From the NCBI RefSeq assembly GCF_945859685.1, contig NC_079147.1:189331174-189395173 (forward strand): a DNA stretch of 64,000 bases, read 5' to 3'. Below are positions 46,264-56,925 of the stretch, piece by piece. This DNA comes from Eupeodes corollae. Lineage: Eukaryota > Arthropoda > Insecta > Diptera > Syrphidae. The notes beneath the pieces are model-generated. The model was given only the letters and a program-made list of their open reading frames with translations. It had not been told where the DNA came from and searched no databases. Position 1 is the stretch's first letter; every line of letters starts with the position of its first letter. Position numbers and translations under genes: made by a program.

Positions 46264-46397
46264 TAAAATTTTGTATTTAGGAAACATTTTGGGAAGGCTT
46301 TGAGACGCTTATAAACAGTGATATTTCACATTTTAGGAAGGCTTTGAGATGCTTATCAAAGCCTTCCCAAAATGTTTGCTAAATACAAAATTTTAGG
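46264..46397. repeat. Foldback 1: near-perfect inverted repeat
   Basis: The left arm runs from TAAAATTTTGTATTTAG to TTTTGGGAAGGCTTTGA; the right arm is its inverted copy, TCAAAGCCTTCCCAAAATGT to ACAAAATTTTA. Arms of about 45 bp, with few mismatches, are separated by about 40 bp. The GGAAGGCTTTGAGA word occurs a second time in the loop. Confidence 0.75.
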
Positions 46398-46418
46398 TAC
46401 GGAGAGGGGAATACTGTT

Positions 46419-46580
46419 CTCCTGCAATACCCCTGCTTTGGCTGACTATAGGGTTTGAGGTAGTTGCGAATTTGTGTCTATTCAAAGTTTCTTTGCATTT
46501 TAAGAACTTAGAACTTAGAAAGACACAACCTCGCAACTACTCCAAATCCTATAGTGAGACCAATCAGGGGGGTTGCAGGC
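46419..46580. repeat. Foldback 2: adjoining inverted repeat
   Basis: The arm with CTATAGGGTTTGAGGTAGTTGC GAATTTGTGTCT (46446-46480) is matched by the inverted arm AGACACAACCTCGCAACTAC followed by TCCAAATCCTATAG. Similarity extends outward to CTGCAATACCCCTG versus the inverted CAGGGGGGTTGCAG. It would form a hairpin of about 60 bp with a short loop. Confidence 0.7.
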
Positions 46581-46804
46581 ATGACCCCTATACAAATTCC
46601 ACTGTTTATATGCACTGCACAAATTAATCAAAAACAAATTAAGGGGTTGGTTGAGGTGTGTGCTCTGGACGACTGAAAATAAATCTCTTATTCCGCCTTG
46701 CAAATCATTGTAGCGTTTTCGGAACTTTTGTTTATAAAAGACGTCTTTTATTGGCTTAAAGAAAATGTGATATCGACATATTTTATACAATTGAAATTAA
46801 ATCA

Positions 46805-47495
46805 TTGCACACTGTTTCTACAAACTCTATTACAGGCCATAACTCTCGATCATTTCTTATGGAGATAAAATTCACTTTTTCTGAGTGCCGTGCATGCCGT
46901 GGAGACATTCCAGGAAATGGTAAGGCAGATGAACTCGTCAGAAATGGTACAGTGCAACCCAATCTGCCATATTTTGCTAGTGCAGGTATCACAGCCGCTA
47001 CATGTAAACTATTGGTAATACAAGACGCTATGAAGAAGGCAAACATCAGGTTGAATAACATCAACACGAGTCAGATCACAAAAGGCCTACTCTAGATTTA
47101 AAGCGATCAAGGCGCTTGCTATCTCTAAGCAGATCGTATAATCTGTGTCATAACCGGGCACTTTCTAATAGGAAAACACGCCACGTGGCTAGGCGTATTC
47201 TCAAATGACTTTTGCAGAAACTGTATGGACGGTGAAGAAGTGTAAACAGTTCTTCCCTATATAAACATGCCCTGCTTTCGCTCAAAAACGAAAGAATTAC
47301 CTAGGAGAATTCTTCTATAATGATCTAAACGATCTCAATCATATTAACTTAATCAGTCTTTCACGTTTTGTAAGGGAAGGGACTTAAACTTGAGCTAAGA
47401 AAAAGCCTCAAGATTCATGTAGTATCACAATCGGCCATAAAACTGGCCTAAGTGCACCCTACTCCATCACGAACAGCCACTTATACCTAACCTTG
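46805..47495 (+). pseudogene. RNase H-type LINE 3' fragment, plus strand
   Basis: Conceptual RNase H end: CRGDIPGNGKADELVRNGTV (the DIxGNxxADExA motif), then ITAATCKLLVIQDAMKKANI. After a frameshift come LDLKRSRRLLSLSRSYNL and a Cys-containing DFCRNCMDGEE near 47210. A 3' UTR follows with GTATCACAATCGGCCATAAA and ends near ACCTAACCT, as in many fly R1/LOA/I-type elements. 5'-truncated and broken. Confidence 0.65.
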
Positions 47496-47589
47496 TATTA
47501 AACGAGAGTAAATTAAAGAACTAACTACATATAAAAGATATGTGCAAAAAGTAAAACATTCCCACATCTAGTAGTGACATCTATCTCTG

Positions 47590-48420
47590 AAAAAGGGTAC
47601 GAAAAGTATGTTGTTTAAATTTATATGTCGTTATATGTCAAAAACATCCTTTCTTTTATCCTTTTTAGCAAGTTCACTGAGATTATCAAAAGAGTATTCT
47701 CCCAGATGATGTTTGCGTCTTAGTGAAAGAGCAGGGCAAGTGCAGAGGAGGTGAGAGATTTTTTTCTCTTCTCTTACGTCCATACATCTCCTGCAGAAGG
47801 CTACACCAAGTCGTATTGCGTGTATATAAGACTGTCTCCCGTAAGGAGACTAATATGAAGTCTGCTTTGAGATAACAATTCTTTAGAGCGCCTTAGGTCC
47901 AGTGAAGGCCATATGAGTTTTGTGGCTGCGCATGTTGGTAAATTGTGCCACCTAGAGTTTGCTATCACAAAAGCTGTTTCTGTTAGCAGAAGTTTGCATG
48001 TAGCTATCCTTATACCTTTATTCTCCCTTTCAGGTGAAATAGGTATGACTGTTCCATTTTTAGCGAATTCATCGGCTCTAAAATTTCCTGTGATGTGTCT
48101 GTGGCCAGGCACCCAACAGAGGTGAATGTTAAATTGCTGCGCTATCTACATAAGAGACTATCGACAATCGAGGGCCGTTAGCGATTTGATTGAGACACCG
48201 TCAAGGGATTTGATAGCAGCCTGCCTGTCAGAGAAGATGCGGATATCAGGAGTTGATATCACGTTTTCTCTTAGCCAGGAGAGAACCTCTTGATCGCTAA
48301 AATTTCCGCTTGGAAGACGCTACAATGATCAGCGAGGCGGAATGAGATGCTTAGATTAAGCTTTTCTGAGTACACACCACTACCAACTCCCTCATTCGTC
48401 TTGGAAAAAATATATGATGC
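47590..48420 (-). pseudogene. RNase H-type LINE 3' fragment, minus strand
   Basis: Minus-strand reading gives an RNase H with FRLADHCSVFQAEILAIK (about 48300-48350), IRIFSDRQAAIKSLDG (48190-48245), WVPGHRHITGNFRADEFAKN (48050-48112) and ATCKLLLTETAFVIANSRWH, then CRRCMDVREEKKISHLLC (about 47740-47790) and a final LSELAKKDKRKDVFDI near 47640. Stops occur at several places. It is clearly related to the plus-strand fragment at 46805-47495, and the two lie with their 3' ends facing each other. Confidence 0.7.
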
Positions 48421-48839
48421 CTAAACTTACTCAAAAATGTTATTTAAATCTTAAATACAGATGGCTAACAAGAGAAGCTCTCATAACATAGTAATATATT
48501 TAGTCAGAATTGGTCTCGGCCGGTATTTTCATTTTACTTATTTTTTTAATATTATTATCTACCGTCTATAAAGTTTCATCATTAATTTAATCATTTCATT
48601 GTGTTTCAATTAAAGCTTGTCATCTAATTTTATATCAAAGTAGTTAAAACTTTTAACGTAACATCTATAACAAACGCCTTTTCTAAAAGAAAAAATAACT
48701 ACCGCCATCTGTTCTCTGAATGAAACAACTATTTAAGATATTACCATTTCCTACAACATTCAAGTCGCCATTGTTTTTTTCAAGCAATTCAAACGTCATT
48801 AATCCCATCTGTCATAAATTTTATACTTAATTCAAGCAG
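48421..48839. promoter_or_regulatory. COX4 upstream region
   Basis: About 420 bp of AT-rich DNA between the LINE relic and the presumed COX4 first exon. A pyrimidine-rich start, CTTTTTCATCGCTCGTTTTC (48855-48874), resembles the 5' ends of housekeeping transcripts. I see no clear TATA box. The limits are inferred. Confidence 0.35.
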
Positions 48840-50105
48840 TTCCATCCAAAGTACCTTTTTCATCGCTCGTTTTCGTTTCACAGCTGCAAAAGCGACGAAG
48901 GTAGGTTTTTGTCTCTTCGATTTTTCTCACAAATAAAATTATTCTAAAAGTTACATAAACAAAGAATATTTTAAAAATTAACTTAAAAAAACAATAAATA
49001 TTTGAAAACAATGAAAATCATTTAAAGTGCATCGGAAAAACCTTAATTTTGCTTGTGTAGTTCAAGGGCAAGCTGTAAAAAAGGTATGGTTGTTGGAAAA
49101 GAACTCGTGAAAAAAGTCCCACAGACCTTAATGACAGCTAGACAACGAGTTATGAGTTGATAATTTGTTGTGAAATTCATTTCTTATGTAATTGAATCCT
49201 CGAAAATGCATCGCAAAATGTGAAATTCCAAAATATCAAGCGCACTTATTGTTCAAGACGAAGAAAAAAAGTTGTGAAAAAATATTCTTTGGTTATGTAA
49301 CAAAAAAGTGGAGAATATGAGAACATGACGTCGTCGTCATACGCTCACTCCGTGGCCTAAATACAAAATTAATTTATATCTCCTATTTCCAGCTTCTAAC
49401 CAAATTCCTTTTGTAACCAAATACACATAAAAGAAGAAAGACATGTCACTCCGATTGATTGCTCTCGCTTCAATGCGACAGGCAGCTGCCGCCGCCCCAA
49501 AGAACGCCCAAATCGGAAGCGTCGCATCCATTCACACCTTGGACAAAATCGGCAAACGTGAGATTGTCGGCTACGGCTGGAACGGTTCAGCTAACTACCG
49601 TGACCGTGTCGACTACCCAATGCCCGCCATCCGTTTCAGGGAACCAACCAATGAGATTTTGTGTCTGCGTGCCAAGGAACAGCAAGATTGGAAGAAACTG
49701 TCCATTGAAGAGAAGCGTGCCCTCTACCGTGCTTCTTTCTGCCAGACTTTCGCTGAATTGAAAGCCGGTACTGGTGAGTGGAAGATGCACCTTGGTTTCG
49801 GTCTTATGGCTGCTTCCATCGGTATCTGGGTGTGCATCATGATGAACTTGTTTGGTAAGTCAATAATATAAATCTTAAAATATTTTAATATCATTTTGTT
49901 TTTCTTTCATTAGTCTACGATGAACTACCAATTACATTCGATGAGGAACACCAAAAGGCCCAATTGAAGCGTATGCTCGATTTGGAAATGAACCCTGTCA
50001 CTGGTCTCGCCTCCAAATGGGATTACGAGAAGAAGCAATGGAAGTAAATCAATAAACGATTGTGTATTTATGTAATCTTAAATGAAGTTTAGGAATAAAT
50101 AGAAA
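48840..50105 (+). other. COX4: COX4 transcription unit (5' UTR exon, two introns, poly(A) signal)
   Basis: The non-coding first exon ends at 48900 (GCGACGAAG before GTAGGT). The 5' UTR intron is 48901-49392, ending TTTCCAG. The second exon starts at 49393, 50 bp before the ATG. The coding intron is 49855-49913. AATAAA signals follow the stop at 50051-50056 and 50094-50099. The transcription start is inferred. Confidence 0.7.
49443..50047 (+). CDS. COX4: Cytochrome c oxidase subunit 4 (nuclear, mitochondrial)
   Basis: Coding sequence join(49443..49854, 49914..50047), 181 residues. Subunit IV of respiratory complex IV stabilises the mitochondrial core subunits and contributes to regulation by ATP in the inner membrane. 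The N-terminus MSLRLIALASMRQAAAAAP is a typical basic/alanine-rich import presequence. Next come the insect-typical VGYGWNGSANYRDRVDYPMP, IRFREPTNEI, LRAKEQQDWKKLS and KRALYRASFCQTFAEL. One transmembrane helix follows (residues about 117-138, FGLMAASIGIWVCIMMNLF), then VYDELPITFDEEHQKAQLKR and a C-terminal DLEMNPVTGL, SKWDYEKKQWK. The intron splits a Val codon (G/TC) just after the membrane helix. Length and order match the fly family. The coding GC content is far above the surroundings. Confidence 0.97.
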
Positions 50106-51435
50106 TTAAACCTAAGCAAGTCTTGGTTTGTGATTTTCTTTTAGAAGAATTATGAGGAAAGGAGAAAGAAGGTTCCTGAATTCGAATTTAATCCTTAAAG
50201 AAATGAGGACATGGTCTGTTTCTTGAAGTTTTGTAGGTCTTAGAGGCCAGCGGAACATCTTTTATGTTTTATTTTGCTGAAGTCTTTTTCAGAAATATAG
50301 ATATGTGAATGTTTTAGTGGCCATTATCAAATGCTGTTAATTTAGGCCAACGTATCTATGTACTTTTCCCACAAAATGATCTGTAGATATTTGTGCTCCA
50401 ACGCGAGCTACCGCACTGCAAAAATGTCGACACTTGAAATGCGTGTGAAATGAAATATTGATTTTTAGATAGAAAGAGAGCTAAACAATCAAAGATAATT
50501 ATTTTCTTATCAGAGATTTAATTTCAATAAAACTAAGCTCCTTGTGTGTGACCAGGTCGGCTAAAATGTCAGTATTTTTAATTCTGATTCTTTAAGATTT
50601 CAATGACAGGAGAATTTTGAGATTGGTACAGTACATCCACATTCGAGTAGTACGGCTAAAGAAAGGATCTTGAATTTCACAATTGGACTCGACAACAAAT
50701 TAATTAGCGTTCTAGGTTTTATCTCACTTTAAAAACTCAAGGCAGCATTAAATCCAAATGTAAATATAAATCTACTTTCGTGAGCGATATAATTCATTGG
50801 ATAAGGAGTTCCAGACAGATGTAGTTGTGTAGTTATGCCTTTTGAATTCTAAAACTTGTAAAAAAGGTTGAACCCACAAAGAAAATTTGGTACTATAAAA
50901 TTTTCATCAAGAAAATAAATTTCATACACGAGAATGTCAAGATCTACATCACTATTACTTATAAGTTCTAAATAATAATTAATTAATAAATTGATAACGT
51001 TTTGGAAAAATATGTATTTTTGTCAGAAATGTTGATTTTCGTGCTAAAACAGGTGAAATTCGTGTTTTGACAGATCTTGATGAAAAACAAATTGATCTGT
51101 TTAGCCATGGAAAACCCAATAAAGTTTATTGATCTAGTGGGATCTATTGCAAACAAATATTTCCGTAAAACACACAGTATGACATTTAAGTCTCATTATA
51201 AAAAAGAAGTCTAATATCCAATGTTAACAATTTTCATTCGACTCTTTTAAGGCACCTTAATTTGAAAAATAAACCTTAATTTGAAAAATAAACGAAACTG
51301 TTTGGTACTCACTTTTTTGTTCCCCGAACTGCAAACTTGGACACTTTTATAAATTAGTAAAATACTCTTTTGAATAAGCTTTCATTGACATTTTGCACTT
51401 ATTTCTGTCATTTTTGTTTAACAATCTGCAATGGT
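50106..51435. other. Intergenic, no gene seen
   Basis: AT-rich DNA downstream of COX4 with no coding signal or repeat found, apart from a short direct repeat AAACCTTAATTTGAAAAATA near 51255-51290. Confidence 0.45.
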
Positions 51436-51713
51436 CGCATTCACAAAGCTAGTGGCTACGTAGTCAAGGGATTGTAATTGGCTAAATCTAAATACAAAAG
51501 TAGTTGAAATTTCCCCACAATCAGCTGCTCGGTTTTATTGAATTAAAAATAAAAAAAATTAATGTCCTGAAAACACAAATGGTTCTTATTTTATATATTT
51601 GTATTTGTCATTAATATGACAGTTCCGGATTGACTAGCTTTGTAGTGCAATTTTGGATTCACAAAGCTAGTTGAATTTTGACTATGTACCTAGCCACTAG
51701 CTTTGTGAATGCG
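51436..51713. mobile_element. MITE (278 bp) with ~24-bp TIRs
   Basis: Left CGCATTCACAAAGCTAGTGG CTACGTAGTCAA against inverted right CGCATTCACAAAGCTAGTGG CTAGGTACATAGTCAA. The outer 23 bases are identical and the similarity then continues with an indel. Inside the right half the words ACTAGCTTTGTAG and TTCACAAAGCTAGTTG form a second inverted pair, so the end seems partly duplicated. No coding capacity. Confidence 0.8.
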
Positions 51714-51839
51714 CCTAATCTCGAATCTGAAGTCCTAAAACTGATCACTTTCGTATGTATTATTATAATTTTATCCATAACAAAATCACAATTAATCTCT
51801 ATTAAACCTAAGTCACTAAGCCATTAGAATACAAATTCA

Positions 51840-52665
51840 AGACTGTTAAAATGTGTAGTGGCTTCTTATTTTGATTCTGTCAATTGAATAATTTAAAAAT
51901 AAAAAATTAAGAAGACTTAAGAACTAAAAATGACGCAATGATCTGATAATTTTTACCACCAAACGTGGATATTTAATTCCTACTGAAATTTGATTCCTTA
52001 AAAGTTTCAGTTTGGGCAGGTTCAGAAGACATAAGGGACTTGACTTCTACTATCCGATTGGCCAGCTGTAAAAAAAATGACCCTCCAATTAAGGCAACTG
52101 GAAAGTTAACTTGGAAGTTAGTCAAGAAAAATCTCCCTAACTATTAAGTAAAGTCTCCTTCCATTAAAATGACAGTTGATCGTGTTTTTTCATTCAACTA
52201 AAAGTTGAACTAAATTACTTTGTGATTTATTTATTGTTGCACTCCTTCTTTTAATGCTTTCTGTAAAAGGTTTCCTTGTCAATTTGAAAAAGAGATAACT
52301 AATATTTCTTTACAATACAAATCTTTTAGCTTGCCTGAGGGGTGTTTTGAAGATAATAATTATGTTGGTTCTTTTTGTACTATAAACTTAAAGTAAAAGT
52401 TTGCAAAGTTAAGCTCTGGATTTGAAATTTATGACACTCGAAAAACTTACTAGTTGCTTTGGTCAAAATTTACGTTCAAAGAATGAAATTGACTGCAAAG
52501 GAAGTCCTTTATATTGCCTGAATCTGCCCTTTGACTCGTTTGTCTTTGTTGTCCTTAATGTCCCTCAAATAATAATAAACAATCAATTTTTAGTTTATTT
52601 AGTTTTGTTCCCAAGACTGCCAAAAAAGTATGGAACGGTTTCTTTGCAAAAGTATGACATTTGAC
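51840..52665. repeat. Diverged copy of the 31382-32952 element (right part)
   Basis: Aligns by eye with 32250-32900: GCAGGTTCAGAAGACATAAG, CTACTATCCGATTGGCCAGC, the CCTTGTCAATTTGAAAAAGA segment, CAAAGAATGAAATTGACTGC AAAGGAAGTCC, and near the end TTGCAAAAGTATGACA. Both copies are in the same orientation. No obvious target duplication. Confidence 0.5.
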
Positions 52666-53792
52666 AGATCAATCATTTCTGCTGAAAACATTTCTTGAAA
52701 TGTGTGCGGTCTATTAAGCCCAAAACTACAAAATTTGTGTAGTAAGGACCGCCATTTTGGCAACAATTGTTGAAAATTGTCAACAAGGTTGGGAACAGAC
52801 ATTTTCGAATTTAGATAAAATGCAATTCCACAAACTAAAAATCTTAAGTATTAAGTTGACTTCAGAGTCATTTAGTCCCGGTCCAACATCCACGACCGAG
52901 CCACAGCCACTTTGACAGTTTTATATTCAACATTTCGAAAACAAGCAAAATAACATGGCTAAAAATGTTAATAAAACTTGACAGCTGACTCAGAAAAAAT
53001 AAAATGAGAGAAACTTTAAGGATTTGTTTAATCGAATTTGTGTTTGAGATTGACCGAGACAGTAAAATAGTTGTTAGGTGACGAGATAAGATTGTGTAAA
53101 CAGCCAAAACTACTTTGTTCATTGAATCCACACACACGACAATGCGGAGCCTTTGCTCGTAGGATCTGGCTCGTGATTTTTGACTTGCTTAAAATCCGAA
53201 TGGATCGACAGTGCCAAACTGAGTCTAATCAGTTTCTCCACATACGGTTGATTTTGGATCAGCTACACTCCATTTGGCTCTATTGTGTTTGACAAGCCTT
53301 CGTGTTTTGAAATTACAAATTTCATGTTTAAGGAATACAATTTAAATAGAAATTTTAATGAAATATTGTTCCAGAAATTTGAGATCTCAGATGTTTTGGT
53401 TGGACTCATACGAGTTTGCTGACTTTAATTTCCTTTGAAAATTAAACAGACATAAAATATCTATTCACAAACTTGAAATCTCAGATATTTGAAACTGGAA
53501 TTAAAAAAACATCGGGTCAATTGGCTTATTTGTGTATATCGGTATATAGACCCTAATGTGAAAGGTCCCTTAGAAAAATAACTAAATGCTTTTATTTGGA
53601 TAAAGTGAACGCAACCCTACAAAAGTTCTAAACTTCGAAATGACATTTTATAGAACTCAACGACTTTTTCTGGTGACAAGTTAAATTTTTGAATTTTTTA
53701 TAAAAATAAAAACAAAACTACGCAAAACAAATTTAATTAAACTGCGGTTATTTAAAAAATGTTATATATCCTAAAGTTTTATCAATTAAAAA
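52666..53792. other. Intergenic upstream of the RING gene
   Basis: No gene or clear repeat seen. Overlapping open frames of 70-90 codons at 52868-53292 lack motifs. The last 200 bp, very AT-rich, should hold the promoter and 5' UTR of the gene starting at 53793. Confidence 0.4.
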
Positions 53793-54408
53793 ATGTGGTT
53801 GCATTGCAACAAGTGCGGTGTACGTAGATCAGAAGATAAAACCGTCAAATTTTTCATACTAGTCTGCTCCCATGTGCTGTGTGAAGAATGTAATCTTGCC
53901 AAAACATGTCCCATACATAACCGTTTATCCAAAGGAATTGAAATCAGTGCCTCAATGCCGAAAAATATGAGAATATTGGTAGAAGAGCCAAATAAATTAC
54001 TTGAATCATGGAAGAAATGCATAAGATTTCAATTTGAACAACGTTCTCTAGTTGAGGCCCAAGAATATGATCAAGTTATTCAGAATACTCGAAAAATAAA
54101 AGAAGAGATAGCTGTGTTAACTAAATATAAGGAAGCTGCTCTAAAGAATATCGAGAAAGAAAATAAGTGTATAAACAAAATGAAAGCTTACTACGTAAAA
54201 TTGTTGCGGAAAGAACGATCCGAAGAGCTTGCTCAATCGGGATCTACATTGTCGACTTCACAGTTGAGCTTGAACACCACCAGTTCATTGGGCGAGTCAG
54301 GTGGTAGGAATAGTGTTTTTCTTTCCGTTTACGTTTGTCCTTTATTAAATGGTTCCTTTTTTATTCACAGTCGATATGAACTTTGATGACTCCAACTCCA
54401 GCAACTAA
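53793..54408 (+). CDS. RING/coiled-coil meiotic protein, Zip3/RNF212-like (vilya/narya/nenya family)
   Basis: Coding sequence join(53793..54303, 54371..54408), 182 residues. The N-terminal RING-like domain (residues 5-45) is CNKCGVRR, then LVCSHVLCEECNLAKTCPIH, giving C-x2-C, C-x-H-x2-C-x2-C and C-P pairs. A long helical, charged region (about 75-145) follows with ILVEEPNKLLESWKKCIRFQ and a coiled-coil-like EEIAVLTKYKEAALKNIEKE. A Ser/Thr-rich tail comes next (STLSTSQLSLNTTSSLGESG). Exon 2 adds VDMNFDDSNSSN. The intron begins GTAGGAAT and ends TTCACAG, splitting a Val codon. In Drosophila this family consists of Zip3-like putative SUMO or ubiquitin ligases that mark recombination sites and are needed for meiotic crossovers. 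Length and layout fit that family; which paralogue it is cannot be told. Expression is presumably ovarian. An alternative is a more distant RNF212-like protein. Confidence 0.82.
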
Positions 54409-54620
54409 GGACCACCTTAGGATAGATGACTATGATTAGAATTAAGACAAAAATATGTTTTTCTCATTTACTTTTATTTATGATGTTGAAGATTCAAATT
54501 AATTGTTTTTGTTATTTTTTTTTCCAACGAAGAACTATTAACTCCTCATATCTTTATTTCAAAGGTTTTACAGACAAACTAAATAAATAAATATGATTCA
54601 CTCTGCATGTTGCTTCTTTT
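54409..54620. terminator. Shared, overlapping 3' UTR region of two convergent genes
   Basis: Only 212 bp separate the two stop codons. The plus-strand gene has AATAAA at 54582-54587, and the minus-strand DCTN5 has AATAAA (plus-strand TTTATT) at 54553-54558. Cleavage 15-30 bases beyond each signal makes the two mRNAs complementary over several tens of bases. Confidence 0.6.
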
Positions 54621-55415
54621 TTAGGCTGGTTGTGCCATTACGAAATGTTCATAGAACGACTTGGTGTAGTCCACCATTTGGTCTTGCATTGCGGCTGGAA
54701 CAAAGTTAGGATTTCCCTGTCCACCTTCAATAGTCCCATTTGCGGTGAATCGCATGTAACTAGCGACTGTGGTTTCTGGAGGAAGAATAGCATTGTCTTC
54801 GATGATGCAACAGTCCTTAAGGACACACCGACGACCCTACAATCATAATGACAACATCACACATTTGTGTCTTCATATCACATCGATTCCAACTTACAAT
54901 CACAGCATTTTTTCCAATGTATACGAACGAACCAATGACGGCGGCCGAGACCACAGCTCCTTCTCCTATATACACATGATCCCCAATGTGCATTGGGAAG
55001 AAAGCGATTCTGGAAATGCAAGAAAACCCAACTTTAATACCTTTTTATGCCTCGAACTAATTAAAAAATGTACCCTTTGCTAAATTGTTTGTAGGGCGGT
55101 CTTATGACTGCGTTTTTACTTATCACACAATAACGTCCAGTTCTGACATTGGCCAAGTCACCACGAATAATCGCACCACTCTGAACTATTACTTTGCCAT
55201 TGAGAACTATGTTTTGGGAGCCGCAGAGGACAGTTTGACGACTTACTTTGTTGCCGGATGCCTAATAATGTGAAATAAAAGAACAGACAGAATAATGACG
55301 ATGACCTCATCTGGAACCTATTTGGAGATTGTTGTTTGTTTTGCATATTAATTGGGAAAGAACTCACAGTTTGAACGTATTCATCTTTGCTGTAGAATGT
55401 GTCGGCAATTTCCAT
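54621..55415 (-). CDS. DCTN5: Dynactin subunit 5 (p25), four exons
   Basis: Complement of join(54621..54836, 54898..55009, 55074..55261, 55368..55415), 187 residues. All introns are GT-AG, of 61, 64 and 106 bp. p25 sits with p27 (DCTN6) at the pointed end of the dynactin Arp1 filament and helps recruit cargo such as early endosomes to dynein. Exon 1 encodes MEIADTFYSKDEYVQT. Exon 2 gives ASGNKVSRQTVLCGSQNIVL, IIRGDLANVRTGRYCVI and VIRPPYKQFSKG. Exon 3 gives AFFPMHIGDHVYIGEGAVVS and VIGSFVYIGKNAVI. Exon 4 gives GRRCVLKDCCIIEDNAILPP, then YTKSFYEHFVMAQPA. The repeated hexapeptides (I-x-GD, I-G-x-x-x) form the left-handed beta-helix of the family. Length is close to that of other animals. It is convergent with the RING gene; no shared pathway is implied. 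Confidence 0.95.
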
Positions 55416-55916
55416 TTTGAATGTTTATTGAGTTTCTGCAAGGTTGTTGAGATGAACTAAATAGTTTATAAAAATCCTTGCATTTCCCTTCAAATAAACA
55501 GAAAAAACAATCAACAAGAAAAACTTTTCGAGTTTTGACACTTCAGATTTCAGAAAGTGTCTGTCAAAAATTTGACTTTTCCAGTTGGAGAATCATTAGG
55601 TCAGTTTATATTCCTAAGATCTCAGATCTGAATTCTCAGATATGTATATACACAATATTTGTCATACGAAAGAAATAGAATATTTGTTTAACTGTTCGGA
55701 TTTTATTTATATTGAACTTCCTTGCTCTGTCAAGGTGTCTAAAAAACATTGTTGATTTTTTTGGCCCTTAAAAAATGTAAATAAATTTAATTCAATTTTA
55801 TCACCTAAGTATTTTGTGTTTATACTTATAACCAGTAAACATGTGTGTTTTAAGTGGTAATATTAAAATTGTGTAAAAATAAACAAAAACAAATTTTAAT
55901 TTTAATGAAATTAAAG
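55416..55916. promoter_or_regulatory. DCTN5 upstream region
   Basis: AT-rich DNA that should contain the DCTN5 promoter on the minus strand. No TATA box or other clear element recognised. Confidence 0.3.
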
Positions 55917-56240
55917 CTGGCCATACACGACAGAGCCAAATGATCTCGAGCTGATCCAAAGCCGACAGTGTGGGGGAAACTAAGATGGTTTGGTTTGGCT
56001 CTGTTGATCCAGTAAGTTGAGTTGCTATTTTCCGACATGTTTGTTTTCTTACATGTTTCGTAAGTTTAACATATTTTTCTAAAAAAATGAAAAGAAAATT
56101 TTAATTTATTTTATTAAAACCATTTATTATCTTGATTCTTTTCCAGATTAATATATTTTTGCTTGTGTTTGAAAAGAAAAATATAAAAATAATTAATCTG
56201 TCAAAGTAGCTTAGACTGGGTCGTGTATGCATTTCAAGCT
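55917..56240. mobile_element. Possible MITE with short TIRs
   Basis: GGCCATACACGACAGAGCC near the left and the inverted right word GCATACACGACCCAGTC share a CATACACGAC core and general similarity. The interior is AT-rich. The exact ends and target site are not defined. Confidence 0.35.
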
Positions 56241-56639
56241 TAGCGCGTGTCCATTTAGACCAGATTCAAACAGTGTATACAAAACTTTGAGCCATTTACA
56301 AATGACGATACAAAGTTTTTTCGACAAAAATAAAAATTTTTCATTGCCATAATCCAATTTTTCGATCTATTCTATTGTTTTGGACCCAATTCTAAAACAA
56401 TAGACATCTATAAAAACAAAAATACACTTAAATATTAAAACAGGTAATTTCCAATCACTTTTTATAAATTATTGCCACCAGCAAAATTTAGAATTTAAAA
56501 AGGCTTTATCTTAGCATGTTTTTTATGACAGCACTTGCATGAATTTTGAATATAAATAAGCAATAAGCATATTGCTGGAATTCTACATTATGTCAAACTA
56601 AGTTGTGACATTTACGAAAATGGATCACATAATATGGGT
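56241..56639. other. No gene seen
   Basis: AT-rich spacer. Confidence 0.4.
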
Positions 56640-56925
56640 TTATTGTAAGAGACATTTCCTGGCAGCGTAATTTTTCGTCCTAGTAATATTTACTGGCCAC
56701 CAAGATCATGCAATCTGACACTGCTGGATTTTTTTGTGGACCTACGTGAAAGGCCGTAACTCTTGAGCACTTAAGAACCAACATTCGTCAAGTTATGGCT
56801 GAAATACTGCATTTTCCAAAATTACCTCAAAAGAATCGATGCTTGCAACAATTCGAGTGGTGGTCATTTAAATGACATGGTGTTTCACACACAATTTCGA
56901 AAAGAGAGAATGTCATGAAAAAAAT
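56640..56925 (+). pseudogene. Transposase relic, IS630/Tc1-mariner superfamily (C-terminal part)
   Basis: The broken plus-strand frame reads PGSVIFRPSNIYWPPRSCNL, then TLLDFFVDLRERP. After a frameshift it reads LEHLRTNIRQVMAEI and, after another, KRIDACNNSSGGHLNDMVFH. WPPRSCxLTxLDFF, with its catalytic Asp, and the GGHLND ending are marks of the same Tc3-like insect family as the fragment at 1-430. Several frameshifts and stops are present. Confidence 0.65.
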
